A DNA stretch of 64,000 nt from Cohnella lubricantis (GTDB taxonomy: Bacteria > Bacillota > Bacilli > Paenibacillales > Paenibacillaceae): positions 1 through 64,000 of the forward strand of contig NZ_JACJVN010000039.1 of NCBI RefSeq assembly GCF_014212015.1, read 5' to 3'. Shown here piece after piece: positions 8,700 through 18,050 of this stretch. The notes under the pieces were generated by a model. That model saw only the letters and a program-made list of their open reading frames with translations, made no database searches and was not told where the DNA came from. The translations under genes and the position numbers were made by a program. The stretch's first letter is position 1. Each line of letters begins with the position of its first letter.

Positions 8700-9218
8700 T
8701 CAAGCTTTGACGGGTTCCGGACGCTTGATTTGCAAGGGAGGCGGAACCAGCCATCCCTTCTCTTTGCTTAACCGGAGCATGCTTAAGCCGATGGCTGCTT
8801 TGGTTGCGTGATATTTAGCGAACAAGGCGCCCACGTCTTCCCGGATGCACTTGCCCATAATCTGGCTGCAAGCAATAAGCCCCGCCGCCATATCGGCAGA
8901 GATCATCGGCGCGATCTCCATATCGGTGAACCGGGCTCCAGCTGGAATATCCTCCAGCTTGGCCTCGGGGCGAGCCGGCAGCTCCGGAGGAGGGACGAAC
9001 CCGTTCCCCTCCAGCAGTCGATCGCATTCGCTTGCTTCCAATTCGGCTTGATCGATGCCTTTATCGATTATTTTCTTTAGGTCGGGGTCTCCTGCATGAT
9101 AGCGAAGCGCCCTATAGCCGGAGATGCAGCCTTTGGCTGCCATGGAGAACTGCCAAATATCGTAGATCTCCCCGTAATGAAGCGGTTCTTCCTTAGGATT
9201 GCCGCTTAAGATGCCCAT
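8700..9218 (-). CDS. DUF3231 family protein
   Basis: A 172-aa soluble protein of the DUF3231 type, a ferritin-like helical family common and often multi-copy in Bacillales. The usual N-terminal pattern (GEIYDIWQFSMAAKGCISGYRALRYHAGD) and the C-terminal helix with RLSKEKGWLVPPP are recognisable. Related proteins are usually duplicated to about 330 aa; this one holds a single domain. Function is unknown. It stands alone and is divergent from the downstream MFS gene; I see no terminator between it and the polyketide operon. Confidence 0.75.
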   Translation of the reverse strand: MGILSGNPKEEPLHYGEIYDIWQFSMAAKGCISGYRALRYHAGDPDLKKIIDKGIDQAELEASECDRLLEGNGFVPPPELPARPEAKLEDIPAGARFTDMEIAPMISADMAAGLIACSQIMGKCIREDVGALFAKYHATKAAIGLSMLRLSKEKGWLVPPPLQIKRPEPVKA

Positions 9219-9434
9219 TCGATGAATACACTCCCTTTTAAGTTCATGTATTTACCGGCTTAAGGTTTCCGTATCAAGCGAAATTATCCCTGCAGCACGC
9301 GTAATAAGCGAAGTTCCGGTTCGCACAGAGCGGATAACGGAGGATAGAACGGATATGATAATTCTGCTTTTAGAAGAACCGGCGGTTCAAATGGCGCTGC
9401 GGTTCGTCTGGCATTAAGGAAAGGGGCTCCCTCC

Positions 9435-10718
9435 ATGGCTGTTCAGCAGAAGAAGCGGGATCTGATTGCATTGGCTTCCATTCCCTTGATCATGACGCTT
9501 GGCAACTCGATGCTGATTCCCATCCTGCCTTCTCTGCGCAAAGAGCTGCAAGTAAGCTCGCTGCAGGTGAGCTTGATCATCACGGTCTACTCCGTCGTTG
9601 CGATTCTGCTTATTCCGCTCGCCGGCTTCCTCTCGGACCGGGTCGGACGCAAGAAGGTCATTATTCCCTGCTTGGCGATTACCGGGGCCGGAGGGCTCAT
9701 CGCCGGACTTGCGCCGCTATGGAGCGACCATACCTACGGCTGGATATTAGGCGGACGCGTGCTGCAAGGAATCGGGGCAGCAGGCTCCGCCCCAGTCGTC
9801 ATTCCGCTCGTCGGGGATATGTTCAAGAAGGAGTCGGACGTCAGCGCTGGACTAGGGCTGATCGAGACGGCCAACACATTCGGCAAAGTGCTGAGCCCCA
9901 TTCTCGGCTCGCTGCTCGCTGTGCTGGCCTGGTACCTGCCTTTCCTGGCGATTCCGGTCATCAGCGCGATATCGCTGCTAATGGTTGCGGTACTCGTTCG
10001 AGTTCCGCGCCGTCAGGAACAACCGGAGACGCTGCGGCAGTTCTTCTCTGAGGTCAAAGCGGTGTTCAACGAGAAGGGCCGCTGGCTGTACGCGATATTT
10101 GCCGTCGGCGGCATCTGCATGTTCTTGGTGTTCAGCTTCTTGTTCTTCCTGTCACAAATTCTGGAGGATCGCTACAACGTGCACGGTGCAGCCAAAGGAG
10201 GGCTGCTTGCGATTCCGACGGCCGCGCTGTGCCTATGCTCCTTCACGGCTGGCAAGTGGATCGGAGAGAACAAGCGGCGGATGAAGTGGTTGAACTTCGC
10301 GGGAGCGGCTGTCGCGGCGGCCGCAATGTTCATCTGCGGCTTCTTCCGTATCGACTCCGTCTTCATGCTGTTTATCTTAATTGCGATTGGCGGAGCGGGC
10401 ATCGGCGCGGCTCTGCCCTGTCTGGACGCCATGGTTACAGAAGGCATTGACAAAAAGCAGCGGGGAACGGTCACTTCGATCTTCAGCAGCATCCGGTTCA
10501 TCGGCGTCGCGGCGGGACCGCCGGCCTCCTCCGTCCTGCTCGAGTATTCACAGCGCAGCCTGTTCTTCGTTATGGCTGCCGTCGGCACCGCCTCCGCGCT
10601 GCTGGCGCTAATCGCCATCAGACCGCATTCGTCTGAACCCAACCCCGGCGAGATCGTTCAACGGTTCCAGCCCAAACAAAAAAACCGGCGGAATCGCCGG
10701 CTTAGAACAAAGGCCTGA
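9435..10718 (+). CDS. MFS efflux transporter
   Basis: A 427-aa major facilitator with about 12 membrane helices. The loop 2-3 signature GFLSDRVGRKKVI is at residues 59-71, and the drug:H+ antiporter-like motif C region GRVLQGIGAAGSAPVVIPLVGDM is at about 109-131. It resembles the YmfD/Bcr-like exporters; YmfD exports bacillibactin in B. subtilis, but no siderophore genes are adjacent, so substrate is open. AAGG/GGGG stands about 10 nt before the ATG. Its last codons overlap the end of the convergent ctaB gene by 17 nt, and its 3' end contains the ctaB terminator. Confidence 0.8.
   Translation: MAVQQKKRDLIALASIPLIMTLGNSMLIPILPSLRKELQVSSLQVSLIITVYSVVAILLIPLAGFLSDRVGRKKVIIPCLAITGAGGLIAGLAPLWSDHTYGWILGGRVLQGIGAAGSAPVVIPLVGDMFKKESDVSAGLGLIETANTFGKVLSPILGSLLAVLAWYLPFLAIPVISAISLLMVAVLVRVPRRQEQPETLRQFFSEVKAVFNEKGRWLYAIFAVGGICMFLVFSFLFFLSQILEDRYNVHGAAKGGLLAIPTAALCLCSFTAGKWIGENKRRMKWLNFAGAAVAAAAMFICGFFRIDSVFMLFILIAIGGAGIGAALPCLDAMVTEGIDKKQRGTVTSIFSSIRFIGVAAGPPASSVLLEYSQRSLFFVMAAVGTASALLALIAIRPHSSEPNPGEIVQRFQPKQKNRRNRRLRTKA
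10678..10701 (-). terminator. Terminator of ctaB, lying inside the MFS gene 3' end
   Basis: Minus strand: CCGGCG-GAAT-CGCCGG hairpin at 10685-10700 immediately after the ctaB stop, followed by T7 (10684-10678). The element is embedded in the last codons of the convergent MFS gene, which adds a lysine/arginine-rich tail to that protein. Confidence 0.85.
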
Positions 10719-11622
10719 TCAACGAATAACCGATGATCAGCAGCATTAGAATCGTCATATGGTTAAGCGAGAAGATAAACATCGACTTCGCCCACACCCG
10801 TTCTTCCTTCTTGCGGTAGCCGACCACGCTAATTATCAGCCAAGCTAGGCTGAGCACCGCGTTCGTCACCGCGATATACGGGTTGAACGGCCAGAAGAGG
10901 ATGCTGCATAGCAGCAGCGCCGCCAAGTATACGTTCATCTGCACGTACGTTCTGTGCATGCCTTTGACAACGGGCAGCATCGGGATATTCGCCGCCCGGT
11001 ATTCCTCCATCCGACGGATCGCAATGGCATAGAAATGCGGCATTTGCCAGATCACCATCATCAGGAACAGGGCTAGGATGCTTGAGTTGAGCATATCAGG
11101 CGATATCGCTGCCCAGCCGATCAGCGGCGGCATCGCGCCAGACAGGCTTCCGATCTCGGTATTGTATACCGTTCGGCGTTTGGTCCACATCGTGTAAGGC
11201 ACGACATACAGGAAGAGGCCGAGGAAGCCGAATAACGCGGCCAGCGGCGATGCCACATACAGAGCCGCGAGGCCGACGAGCGCAATCCAGCTTCCGATGA
11301 GAAGCCCGCTGGCAACCCCGACGACGCCGGTGACGGTTGGCCGACCCTTAGTCCGTTCCATGATTCGGTCGATATCCCGGTCATACAGGTTGTTGAAGAC
11401 GCCGGCTGCCCCGATCACGAGAGACGAACCGATCAAAGCCAATACAATATTGCCGATCTTATCGAAGAACGGAATATGATGGACGTACAGCGCCATGGCA
11501 AGGCCAGCGAACATTGCGATCAGGTTGGACTTGACGATGCCGATCTTAATCGTATCGAAGACGACCTTCGTGAACGAAGCCGGTACGGTATCTAGATGAA
11601 TAGAGCTGCTCTGGGCACGCAC
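10702..11622 (-). CDS. ctaB: Protoheme IX farnesyltransferase (heme O synthase)
   Basis: A UbiA-type membrane prenyltransferase that transfers farnesyl to heme b to make heme O for cytochrome oxidases. The Mg/prenyl-diphosphate motif NLYDRDIDRIMERTKGRPTV is at about residues 80-100 and a second loop has the YTMWTKRRTVYNTEIGS motif; about nine membrane helices are visible. The GTG at 11622 has GGAGG 10 nt upstream; a TTG at 11631 is too close to the ribosome site. In Bacillus ctaB usually belongs to the cta operon; here no oxidase subunit or ctaA is nearby. Confidence 0.93.
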   Translation of the reverse strand: MRAQSSSIHLDTVPASFTKVVFDTIKIGIVKSNLIAMFAGLAMALYVHHIPFFDKIGNIVLALIGSSLVIGAAGVFNNLYDRDIDRIMERTKGRPTVTGVVGVASGLLIGSWIALVGLAALYVASPLAALFGFLGLFLYVVPYTMWTKRRTVYNTEIGSLSGAMPPLIGWAAISPDMLNSSILALFLMMVIWQMPHFYAIAIRRMEEYRAANIPMLPVVKGMHRTYVQMNVYLAALLLCSILFWPFNPYIAVTNAVLSLAWLIISVVGYRKKEERVWAKSMFIFSLNHMTILMLLIIGYSLIRPLF

Positions 11623-11713
11623 GACAACCAATCCTCCTTGCTTTGCTCATTTCTATATGCTATCACAAAGAGGTTCTCTCGTAGCGTTGGAATTCAATGT
11701 CATCATGATTCTG

Positions 11714-12271
11714 TCAAAAAACTGTGTCGCTTGTGTGACATTCCGCCAGCCCAGCCGCAACATCCCACCTGTCGCGATAACGCTCCAGCCGCGGATGAAC
11801 CTCTTCGGGCTCTGTCGCCAGGATCAGCCTAATCTTAACAATCCAATCTTCGAACGAAGCGAACGAAGCGAATGTATTCGCCATTTCCGGTGAGAGATAG
11901 AGGAAGTGCGGCGCCGGAAGTGTCTCTGTCAAGTGGCGAAGCGCAGCGTCTATCGGCGTGTACTTCTTCCGCTTGCCTTCCCAGCCGTCAATCTCGGCTT
12001 GCTCCATCCCGCGCTCCCGCTTCCACTCCAGCAGCCGCTTCTCGCGCTTATGATACGCGACGGCCGGAAGCTTGGACATACGCCTCACTGTCTCTTCGTG
12101 GATCAGATAGAGAACAATCCGCGCGAACGAACGAGCTTCGGCCGTCTCAACCGCCGCATCCAATTCCTCGTCGGACACGCGTTCGAACGAATCGTAATAG
12201 ATCAGCGTACCGCGGTTGCGTTCAATAGGCGGCTCGTAGCCGTATGGCACTCGCTCCGCTGCGTGAGACAT
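11714..12271 (-). CDS. Hypothetical protein, 185 aa
   Basis: A soluble, charged protein with no membrane segment or signal peptide. I do not recognise the family. It is rich in Arg, Glu and Tyr, with a helical middle (LEWKRERGMEQAEIDGWEGKRKK at about residues 80-102). The start is well supported by GGAGG 9 nt before the ATG. It follows the methyltransferase-TPR gene on the same strand by about 50 nt, so the two may be co-transcribed; it ends about 90 nt before the ctaB start codon. Confidence 0.65.
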   Translation of the reverse strand: MSHAAERVPYGYEPPIERNRGTLIYYDSFERVSDEELDAAVETAEARSFARIVLYLIHEETVRRMSKLPAVAYHKREKRLLEWKRERGMEQAEIDGWEGKRKKYTPIDAALRHLTETLPAPHFLYLSPEMANTFASFASFEDWIVKIRLILATEPEEVHPRLERYRDRWDVAAGLAECHTSDTVF

Positions 12272-12322
12272 CCTTGTTCTCCTCCTTCAGTCGGGCAGGC
12301 GCGCAGCCGCTGGAGGCATTCC

Positions 12323-13870
12323 TCATTCCAGACAGCTTAGCAATTCCAATGCCTCTTCGTGGCCGGGCTCCAATTCAAGCGCTCTCTGCAAACATGACTT
12401 CGCTTCGCCGGCCGATCCGAGCTCCAAGTGACAGATCGCCAAGCAATACAGGATGAGGGCATCCGGCTCCTCTTCTTCGCGAAGCGCTAGCTCCAGATAA
12501 TGTCTCGCAGTCTCATAGCTGTTCATCTCGAACAACACAATCCCGATATCCAACGCCAAATTATAGCCTTGCTCCATCACATAGTAGGACGACCACATCG
12601 TCTGAATGCCTAGCTGAAGATCCAGCAATTCCTCGTCATTCGCTTCCGCCAGCAGGCTGGAGATGCGCTTCGCGCTCTGGATGAAGAATTCCGCGTCATA
12701 CCCGCCTAATCGCCAGAACGCCAAGATAGGCTGAAGACCCATCGTAGTGATGCGTTCGTCGACCCAGCTCTTCAAGCTGAAGAAGTCATCGGGACCGAAT
12801 CGCTGGACGAAGCGCCGATGAGCTAATCGAGCGTTGGTATAGCTATTCGGATTTTCCAGCATGAATATACAGCCGACGTTCAAGTTCTTATAATGATGCG
12901 GTGTGAATAGCGCCAGCCCGCCACGCTGCTCGAACGTATATTGGAACGCGTGATAATTGGCCGTCAACGAGAAGCTTCCATGATAAATCAGCTCAGGCGG
13001 TTCCGCGAACCTCCAATTGTCCAGCCGGTGATCTCCTTTGTCCGCCGTGATCAGCAAGAAGCCGGCCTTTGACAGGCGGTTCAGCCGTTCCAGGCATCGA
13101 AGCCCCAACTCCGGGAAGAGGACATGCGAATCCTCCAGCTCCTTCTTGTAGAGGTCGATCACCTCGCGATACGGATAGGAATCTGCTTCGTATTCGGGCG
13201 CCGGGCGATTCTCATATTGCAGTGTAATGCGCTGCAGCTCTTCCGACGTTGAGAGTGAATCGGATCGTTCCGGCCGCTCAACCAGCACATCGCACTCGTA
13301 GACTTGGCCTTCACCGATATAGAGAAGCTCCTGCGGAATGCCGCAGAAGAAGTAATTCGCGACGACAAGCATCGGCTGCTTCAGGTCTCCCGGGCGAATG
13401 ACGGTTTGGGATTCCGTTAAGCGAATCTCCTCATCGCCGACAGCATCGAACACGGCGAAGTCCAAGACGCCTTGCTCGATATAAGGCTGCAGTACCGCAT
13501 GGCGGCGCCAGCCCTCCACATTTTTGACAGCAAGATCGGTCATTACGTAACGGTAAGGAGGCAGAACGATGGCCGCATCCTCTCGAAGCCCGTCTAAGGT
13601 ATGAAGAATATGAGAAGCAAGCCGGCCCGCACCCGCACCCAGCTCCACGATCAGGACGGGGTCGCTCACCTCGCCCTTCGCGGCTCGGTCTTGCAGGAAC
13701 CCGAAGATGATCTCCGCATAAGCGGTACCGATCATCGGATTGCTCGTAATATATTGCGGCACCTGGTCGTTGTTCCAAGCGTGAAGCCCTTTCTCCTCGT
13801 AATACTGCCGCTGCAGCTCCCAGATCGGCGCTTCGCTGAAACGATATTTCTGTTGCGTATGGTCTGTCAT
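12323..13870 (-). CDS. SAM-dependent methyltransferase with C-terminal TPR-like repeats
   Basis: A 515-aa protein. Residues about 30-170 carry a methyltransferase fold with motif I VELGAGAGRLASHIL (residue 75 onward) and the arrangement of the NDUFAF7/MidA-like SAM methyltransferases. The last 120 residues are helical repeats ending in a clear tetratricopeptide unit (ALILYCLAICHLELGSAGEA, then a LEPGHEEAL turn). The TPR part probably binds a partner protein. Substrate is unknown. It leads a possible two-gene unit with the 185-aa protein. Confidence 0.7.
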   Translation of the reverse strand: MTDHTQQKYRFSEAPIWELQRQYYEEKGLHAWNNDQVPQYITSNPMIGTAYAEIIFGFLQDRAAKGEVSDPVLIVELGAGAGRLASHILHTLDGLREDAAIVLPPYRYVMTDLAVKNVEGWRRHAVLQPYIEQGVLDFAVFDAVGDEEIRLTESQTVIRPGDLKQPMLVVANYFFCGIPQELLYIGEGQVYECDVLVERPERSDSLSTSEELQRITLQYENRPAPEYEADSYPYREVIDLYKKELEDSHVLFPELGLRCLERLNRLSKAGFLLITADKGDHRLDNWRFAEPPELIYHGSFSLTANYHAFQYTFEQRGGLALFTPHHYKNLNVGCIFMLENPNSYTNARLAHRRFVQRFGPDDFFSLKSWVDERITTMGLQPILAFWRLGGYDAEFFIQSAKRISSLLAEANDEELLDLQLGIQTMWSSYYVMEQGYNLALDIGIVLFEMNSYETARHYLELALREEEEPDALILYCLAICHLELGSAGEAKSCLQRALELEPGHEEALELLSCLE

Positions 13871-13940
13871 TCATAAACCTGCTTTCGATGTAGATAATCA
13901 CTGGCATCGTACCATTTTTAGCGGCGAGGGGCAAAATAAG

Positions 13941-13990
13941 GAGAAAGACCGCTTCTTGGACGGAATGCCTCCATCGCTGAAGCAGTCTTA
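13941..13990 (-). terminator. Terminator-like hairpin at the end of modB
   Basis: Minus strand: AAGACTGCTTC (13989-13979) pairs with GAAGCGGTCTT (13955-13945) over 11 bp including one G-T, followed by TCTCCTTATTTT. The modB stop codon lies in the first arm, so the operon seems to end here. Confidence 0.55.
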
Positions 13991-14650
13991 TGCGTTCGCT
14001 CTGCGCCCCGTCAAGAGCAATAGCAGGAACGAGATCACGATAATCGTCGCTGTCCACGCCCAAGCCATCGGCATCTTGCCCGAATCGACCGCCACATAGA
14101 TGGCCGTCGGCACCGTCTGCGTGCGGCCCGGGATGTTCCCGGCGATCATGAGCGTGGCGCCGAACTCGCCCAAGCTGCGCGCGAAGCCGAGAATATAGGC
14201 GCTGATCAGCGAACGGAACGTTAAGGGAAGCGTGATGTAGCGGAACACCTGCCACTCGCTCGCGCCGGCGGAGCGTCCCGCGTCCTCGAGGCTTCGGTCG
14301 ACCGAGGCGAAGCCGACCTTCATCGTCTGATAGACGAGCGGGAAGGCGACGACGACAGAGGCGATGACGGCAGCCCACCAGGTGAAGATGATCGGCTGCT
14401 TGAACAGCCATTCGATCGCTTGGCCTAGTCCGCTTCTGCGTCCAAGCAGAATGAGCAGCAGGAAACCGACGACGGTCGGCGGAAGCACGAGCGGCAGCAG
14501 GAAGAACGTCTCGAGAAGCGTACGGCCTTTGAACGGCGCGCGGCTCATCCGGCGGGCGGCAAGGATGCCTAGGAGGAGAACGATGACGCTGGCGAGCAAG
14601 GAGACCTGCAGCGATAGCCGGATCGGCGGCCAATAGTCATGCCAGTTCAT
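13988..14650 (-). CDS. modB: Molybdate ABC transporter permease
   Basis: A 220-aa inner-membrane permease with five to six helices and the ABC-permease EAA loop (EDAGRSAGASEWQVFRYITLP at about residues 142-162) that docks the ATPase. Length and sequence fit ModB. It starts 9 nt after the modA stop. The ATPase gene modC, normally third in the operon, is missing: a hairpin closes the operon and the next gene is an unrelated methyltransferase. The permease must borrow an ATPase from elsewhere or be idle. Confidence 0.9.
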   Translation of the reverse strand: MNWHDYWPPIRLSLQVSLLASVIVLLLGILAARRMSRAPFKGRTLLETFFLLPLVLPPTVVGFLLLILLGRRSGLGQAIEWLFKQPIIFTWWAAVIASVVVAFPLVYQTMKVGFASVDRSLEDAGRSAGASEWQVFRYITLPLTFRSLISAYILGFARSLGEFGATLMIAGNIPGRTQTVPTAIYVAVDSGKMPMAWAWTATIIVISFLLLLLTGRRANA

Positions 14651-14659
14651 CGGGCGCGA

Positions 14660-15550
14660 TCACTTCGGAACGGAGAATCCATATTGGTCGAATACATCGA
14701 GCGCCTCCTGCGATTGCAAATAATGATAGAGATCTTCCGCTTCCTTGGGGTGCTTCGTCGCCTTGACGATGCCAACCGGATATTCGATCAGCGGATAAGT
14801 CGCGGGATCGACCTCGAATGCCACTGCAACCTTCCTCGAGGATAAGGCATCTGTCCGATAGACGAAGCCGGCATCGGCGTTGCCGGTCTCGACATACTGC
14901 AGCACCTGTCTCACGTCTTTGCCCTGCACCGTCTTCGCCTGAAGCGCATCCCATAGCTTGGCGTTCGTGAGCGATTCCTTCGCGTATTGACCGGCCGGTA
15001 CGCTCTCCGGTATGCCGATCGCAATGGTCCCCACGCCTGCTTGCGCCAGATCCGCTTCGGAGGCGATCGTCAGCTTGCTGTCTGCCGGGATGACGACCAC
15101 GAGCTCGTTGTTCAGCAGGTTCGCAGTTTGCGCCGCGTCGATGAGATGCTTGTCCGCGAGCGCTAGCATGTTGTCGGCTGATGCGGATATGAACAGGTCA
15201 ACAGGCGCCCCCTGCTCGATCTGCCGCTGAAGCGCGCCTGAGCCGCCGTAGTTGAAGCTTAATTCGATAGATGGATGCTGCAGTTCATAGGCTTGTTCAA
15301 TCTCGGTTAGCGCGTCCGTTAAGCTTGCTGCGGCGGACACTGTCAGATCGACACGGGTCGCTCGTATGTCGCTAGCTGCCGGCTCCGATGGATTCGATGG
15401 ATCCACGGGGACCGCGTTCTCCTGACTTCTGGCATCTGCTGCGCTGGTGAAGTTCGTATGGGAAGCGCCGCAGCCAGTAACCAGCAGCGTCAGGATGAAG
15501 AGAATGATCCAAGCCCAAAATCTATTGATCGATTCAAACAAGGGTTGCAC
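14660..15550 (-). CDS. modA: Molybdate-binding lipoprotein
   Basis: A 296-aa periplasmic-type binding protein that delivers molybdate to ModB. It has a signal peptide with lipobox LVTGC (Cys 27), so it is membrane-anchored. A low-complexity Ser/Pro/Asp linker (about 30-65) precedes the binding fold, which starts with LTVSAAASLTDALTEIEQAY, a clear ModA signature, and continues with FNYGGSGALQRQIEQGAPVDLFISA. Oxyanion-binding serines in SAAAS and GGSGAL are present. Confidence 0.92.
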   Translation of the reverse strand: MQPLFESINRFWAWIILFILTLLVTGCGASHTNFTSAADARSQENAVPVDPSNPSEPAASDIRATRVDLTVSAAASLTDALTEIEQAYELQHPSIELSFNYGGSGALQRQIEQGAPVDLFISASADNMLALADKHLIDAAQTANLLNNELVVVIPADSKLTIASEADLAQAGVGTIAIGIPESVPAGQYAKESLTNAKLWDALQAKTVQGKDVRQVLQYVETGNADAGFVYRTDALSSRKVAVAFEVDPATYPLIEYPVGIVKATKHPKEAEDLYHYLQSQEALDVFDQYGFSVPK

Positions 15551-15789
15551 CTTCTATTCATGGCGAGATCCGATTCTATCAGTCTATTAGCCATCATACC
15601 TGTTTAGCTTCAGAGCTGTAAACTAAATCAACAATGAGAGAAGACGTGTCACCTTCAGGTTCCTCCCATGTTCTGATTTAGTAACAATATCGCATACAAA
15701 CTCGCTATATTCATGACTAGCTCCCGCCGCTGTGAATTGGTAAGTTGAACATACAACATCCCCATTCTATTACGATTGGAGCGATACGT
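15551..15789. other. Intergenic region between modA and the TIM-barrel isomerase
   Basis: AT-richer spacer between divergent genes. A possible -35/-10 pair (TTGAAC 15745-15750, TATTAC 15768-15773, spacing 17) faces right but would start transcription on top of the ribosome site at 15778, so I do not call it. Nothing else is recognisable. Confidence 0.3.
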
Positions 15790-16641
15790 ATGTTGAAGCT
15801 AGAGAATCGGCTGTCCATCAGCAGCTGGAGCCTGCACCGCTGTCTCGGTCCGCTGCGATGGACGGTATGGGATAACGAGGCGCAGAACCAGCGTATGGAA
15901 GAGGAATCCCAGCCCGCCATGTTCGAGCTGCTGGAGCTTCCTAAGCTGGCGCGCGAGCATGGATTATCGTATTTGGAACTCTGTCATTTCCACTTCCCTT
16001 CCCGGGACGAGTCCTACTTGCGGGAGCTTCGCCAAGCGTTCGACGATACGGGGGTCAGCTTCCATACGATGCTGGTCGACTATGGCGACATCTCTTCGCC
16101 TGATCCGGTGCGACGTGCATCGGATATTCACTATTTGAAGGGATGGATCGAAGCCGCGGCTGTCGCCGGAGCGTCTGCCGTACGAATCGTGGCGGGCGAA
16201 CAGTCCGGTGACGATCCGCACGCGATTGCGCGCAGCGCGGACGCTTTGCGAGAGCTGCGGCAATATGCGAGCGGCGCGGGCGTCGAAGTCGTCACCGAGA
16301 ACTTCCGCGAACTGACGGGAAGCTCGGTTCACAATTGGTCTCAAGTCGTTGAACGCGCCGGCGCCGCGGACGGCTTCCGGACGATCGTCGACTTCGGCAA
16401 TCTGCCGCCGCAAGAGAAGGAGCAAGGAGTCCGCTACGGCGCGCCCCGCGCTCATTCCATCCACGCGAAGCCGTCCTACGCGGCAGACGGCACGTTGCTG
16501 GCTGAGGCGTTCCTGGCACAGCTCCGCATTGCCGAGCAGTTGAAATGCGAGGCGCCGGTATCGATCATTTTCGACCGGGACGGCGATATGTGGGAAGGCA
16601 TCGAGCGGATTAAGCGCGTAATTCTGCAGTCCCAGCCTTAG
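15790..16641 (+). CDS. Sugar phosphate isomerase/epimerase (xylose isomerase-like TIM barrel)
   Basis: A 283-aa AP endonuclease 2/xylose isomerase-like TIM barrel. Metal-ligand style residues appear in order: YLELCHFHF (Glu/His), VVTENFRE (Glu), IVDFGN (Asp), HSIHAKPSY (His) and a C-terminal IIFDRDGDMW. Family members isomerise or epimerise sugars and inositols using Mn or Zn; the substrate here is unknown. ATG 15790 has GGAG 8 nt upstream; an ATG at 15745 is in frame but lies before that site. It is monocistronic, ending at a stem-loop. Confidence 0.8.
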   Translation: MLKLENRLSISSWSLHRCLGPLRWTVWDNEAQNQRMEEESQPAMFELLELPKLAREHGLSYLELCHFHFPSRDESYLRELRQAFDDTGVSFHTMLVDYGDISSPDPVRRASDIHYLKGWIEAAAVAGASAVRIVAGEQSGDDPHAIARSADALRELRQYASGAGVEVVTENFRELTGSSVHNWSQVVERAGAADGFRTIVDFGNLPPQEKEQGVRYGAPRAHSIHAKPSYAADGTLLAEAFLAQLRIAEQLKCEAPVSIIFDRDGDMWEGIERIKRVILQSQP

Positions 16642-16668
16642 TCACGATTACTCTTCCCCCCACAATTC

Positions 16669-16710
16669 AAGAAGGCAGCTCCACAGACGAACCGCAGAAG
16701 CTGCCTTCTT
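16669..16710 (+). terminator. Long stem-loop after the isomerase gene
   Basis: AAGAAGGCAGCT (16669-16680) and AGCTGCCTTCTT (16699-16710) are a perfect 12-bp inverted repeat with an 18-nt loop. The T tract is short (within the arm), so termination may be partial in either direction. Confidence 0.55.
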
Positions 16711-16833
16711 GCCGATCATGGCGCTTATCGTCCAGCATCATGCCGCCGGAAGCCTCCAGCCGCTGAACGAATGCTTCGAATCCCGCGACCGCGCCAGCGT
16801 CAAGCTGCAGAGCAGCCGCAATCCGCACGCGCC

Positions 16834-17829
16834 TTATGCTAGGCACACGATCGTGCGGCCGCGCGCCTGGCCCTGCAGCAGCGTCGGCAGCACCTCCGGA
16901 AGCTGCTCCAGCTTCACCTCTCGCTGCACGAAGCGCTCCATCTCAGCCGGCTTAAAATCCGCCGCGAGCCGATTCCACGTGCGCACCCTCGGCTCCATCG
17001 GGCAGTACACCGAATCGATGCCGAGCAGGTTCACGCCTCTGCCGATGAAGGGGAACACCGTCAGAGGCACATTCACGCCTCCCGTCAAGCCGCTTGCGGC
17101 GACCGATCCGCCATACTGAATCTGATTGATGACCGCCGCCAGCGGCTCGCCGCCGACCGGGTCAACGGCCGCTACCCATCTCTGCTTACCCAGCGGCCGC
17201 AGCTCCACATTGCTGACCTCGTCGCGCGAGACGATCGACGCCGCGCCAAGCGCCCTCAAGTATTCGTGCTCCGACACCTTGCCCGAACTTGCTTCCACCT
17301 CGTACCCTCGCTGCGCCAGAATCGCGATCGCGAAGCTGCCGACCCCTCCGGTCGCGCCTGTGACCAGCACCTTGCCCTTGCCTGGCGCCAAGCCGTTCTC
17401 CTCCAGCCGCTGAACGGACAAGGCTGCCGTGAAGCCTGCCGTTCCGATGATCATCGACTCCCTCATCGTAAGACCTGCCGGGAGCGGAACCGCCCATTTC
17501 GCTGGTATTCTGGCATATTCGGCATAACCGCCGTAGTGAGTGATGCCGATCTCATAGCTGGTCGCGATGATCTCGTCGCCTTCCTTAAATCTCGAGTCTT
17601 CGGATGCGACTACGACGCCCGCTAGATCGATACCCGGTACGATCGGATACGACTTCACCATCGGGCTGTTCGGCATAGCGGCGAAGCTATCTTTGTAGTT
17701 CACGCCGGAATAATGAACCTTCACCAAGAGCTCGCCTGCGGGAAGGTCTTGAAGGCTCAGTTGGCGAACCTCCACCGTGAGACGTTCCTCTTGCTTGTCT
17801 ACAACCAACGCTTGGAATGATTGAAGCAT
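16834..17829 (-). CDS. YhdH/AcuI-type NADPH oxidoreductase (acrylyl-CoA reductase family)
   Basis: A 331-aa zinc-free medium-chain dehydrogenase/reductase. Recognisable motifs are VHYSGVNYKD (about residue 40), PGIDLAGVV (65), and the NADP-binding VTGATGGVGSFAIAILA (about 150-166) followed by ASSGK, as in YhdH/YhfP. Family enzymes reduce acrylyl-CoA or quinone-like alkenes with NADPH. ATG 17829 lies 8 nt after GGAGG; GTG 17832 is possible. A good -10 TATAAT is at 17936-17931 on the same strand. Confidence 0.85.
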   Translation of the reverse strand: MLQSFQALVVDKQEERLTVEVRQLSLQDLPAGELLVKVHYSGVNYKDSFAAMPNSPMVKSYPIVPGIDLAGVVVASEDSRFKEGDEIIATSYEIGITHYGGYAEYARIPAKWAVPLPAGLTMRESMIIGTAGFTAALSVQRLEENGLAPGKGKVLVTGATGGVGSFAIAILAQRGYEVEASSGKVSEHEYLRALGAASIVSRDEVSNVELRPLGKQRWVAAVDPVGGEPLAAVINQIQYGGSVAASGLTGGVNVPLTVFPFIGRGVNLLGIDSVYCPMEPRVRTWNRLAADFKPAEMERFVQREVKLEQLPEVLPTLLQGQARGRTIVCLA

Positions 17830-17832
17830 CAC

Positions 17833-18050
17833 AATTCCCTCCTTGGATTACCGCGGCACATCCGCGGCTGGCCTTCTCCGGCCAAGACAAGACAAGATAA
17901 GACACCTTACATTCAGCTTTATTATAACCCAATGCAGGTGTGCCTTCCCAACAGCCGTTTAAAAGAAATCGCAGATGTCAAAGCTGAGTGTCGAACCCTA
18001 TCCGCCGTTGCAGCAGATCCTTCCACGATAGATATCCGGAGTGAACGCTT
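17833..18050. other. Intergenic region between the oxidoreductase and the germination operon
   Basis: Divergent spacer. TATAAT at 17936-17931 on the minus strand fits a sigma-A promoter for the oxidoreductase (a 19-nt spacer to TTGGGA). I see no convincing sigma-G type site for the germination genes. A short run of AAGACAAG-like direct repeats lies at about 17884-17902. Confidence 0.35.

Noticed and set aside
13431..14633. 400-codon minus-strand frame across modB
   Set aside because: Overlaps modB and the methyltransferase gene in another frame; no motif and an Arg/Pro-rich shadow composition.
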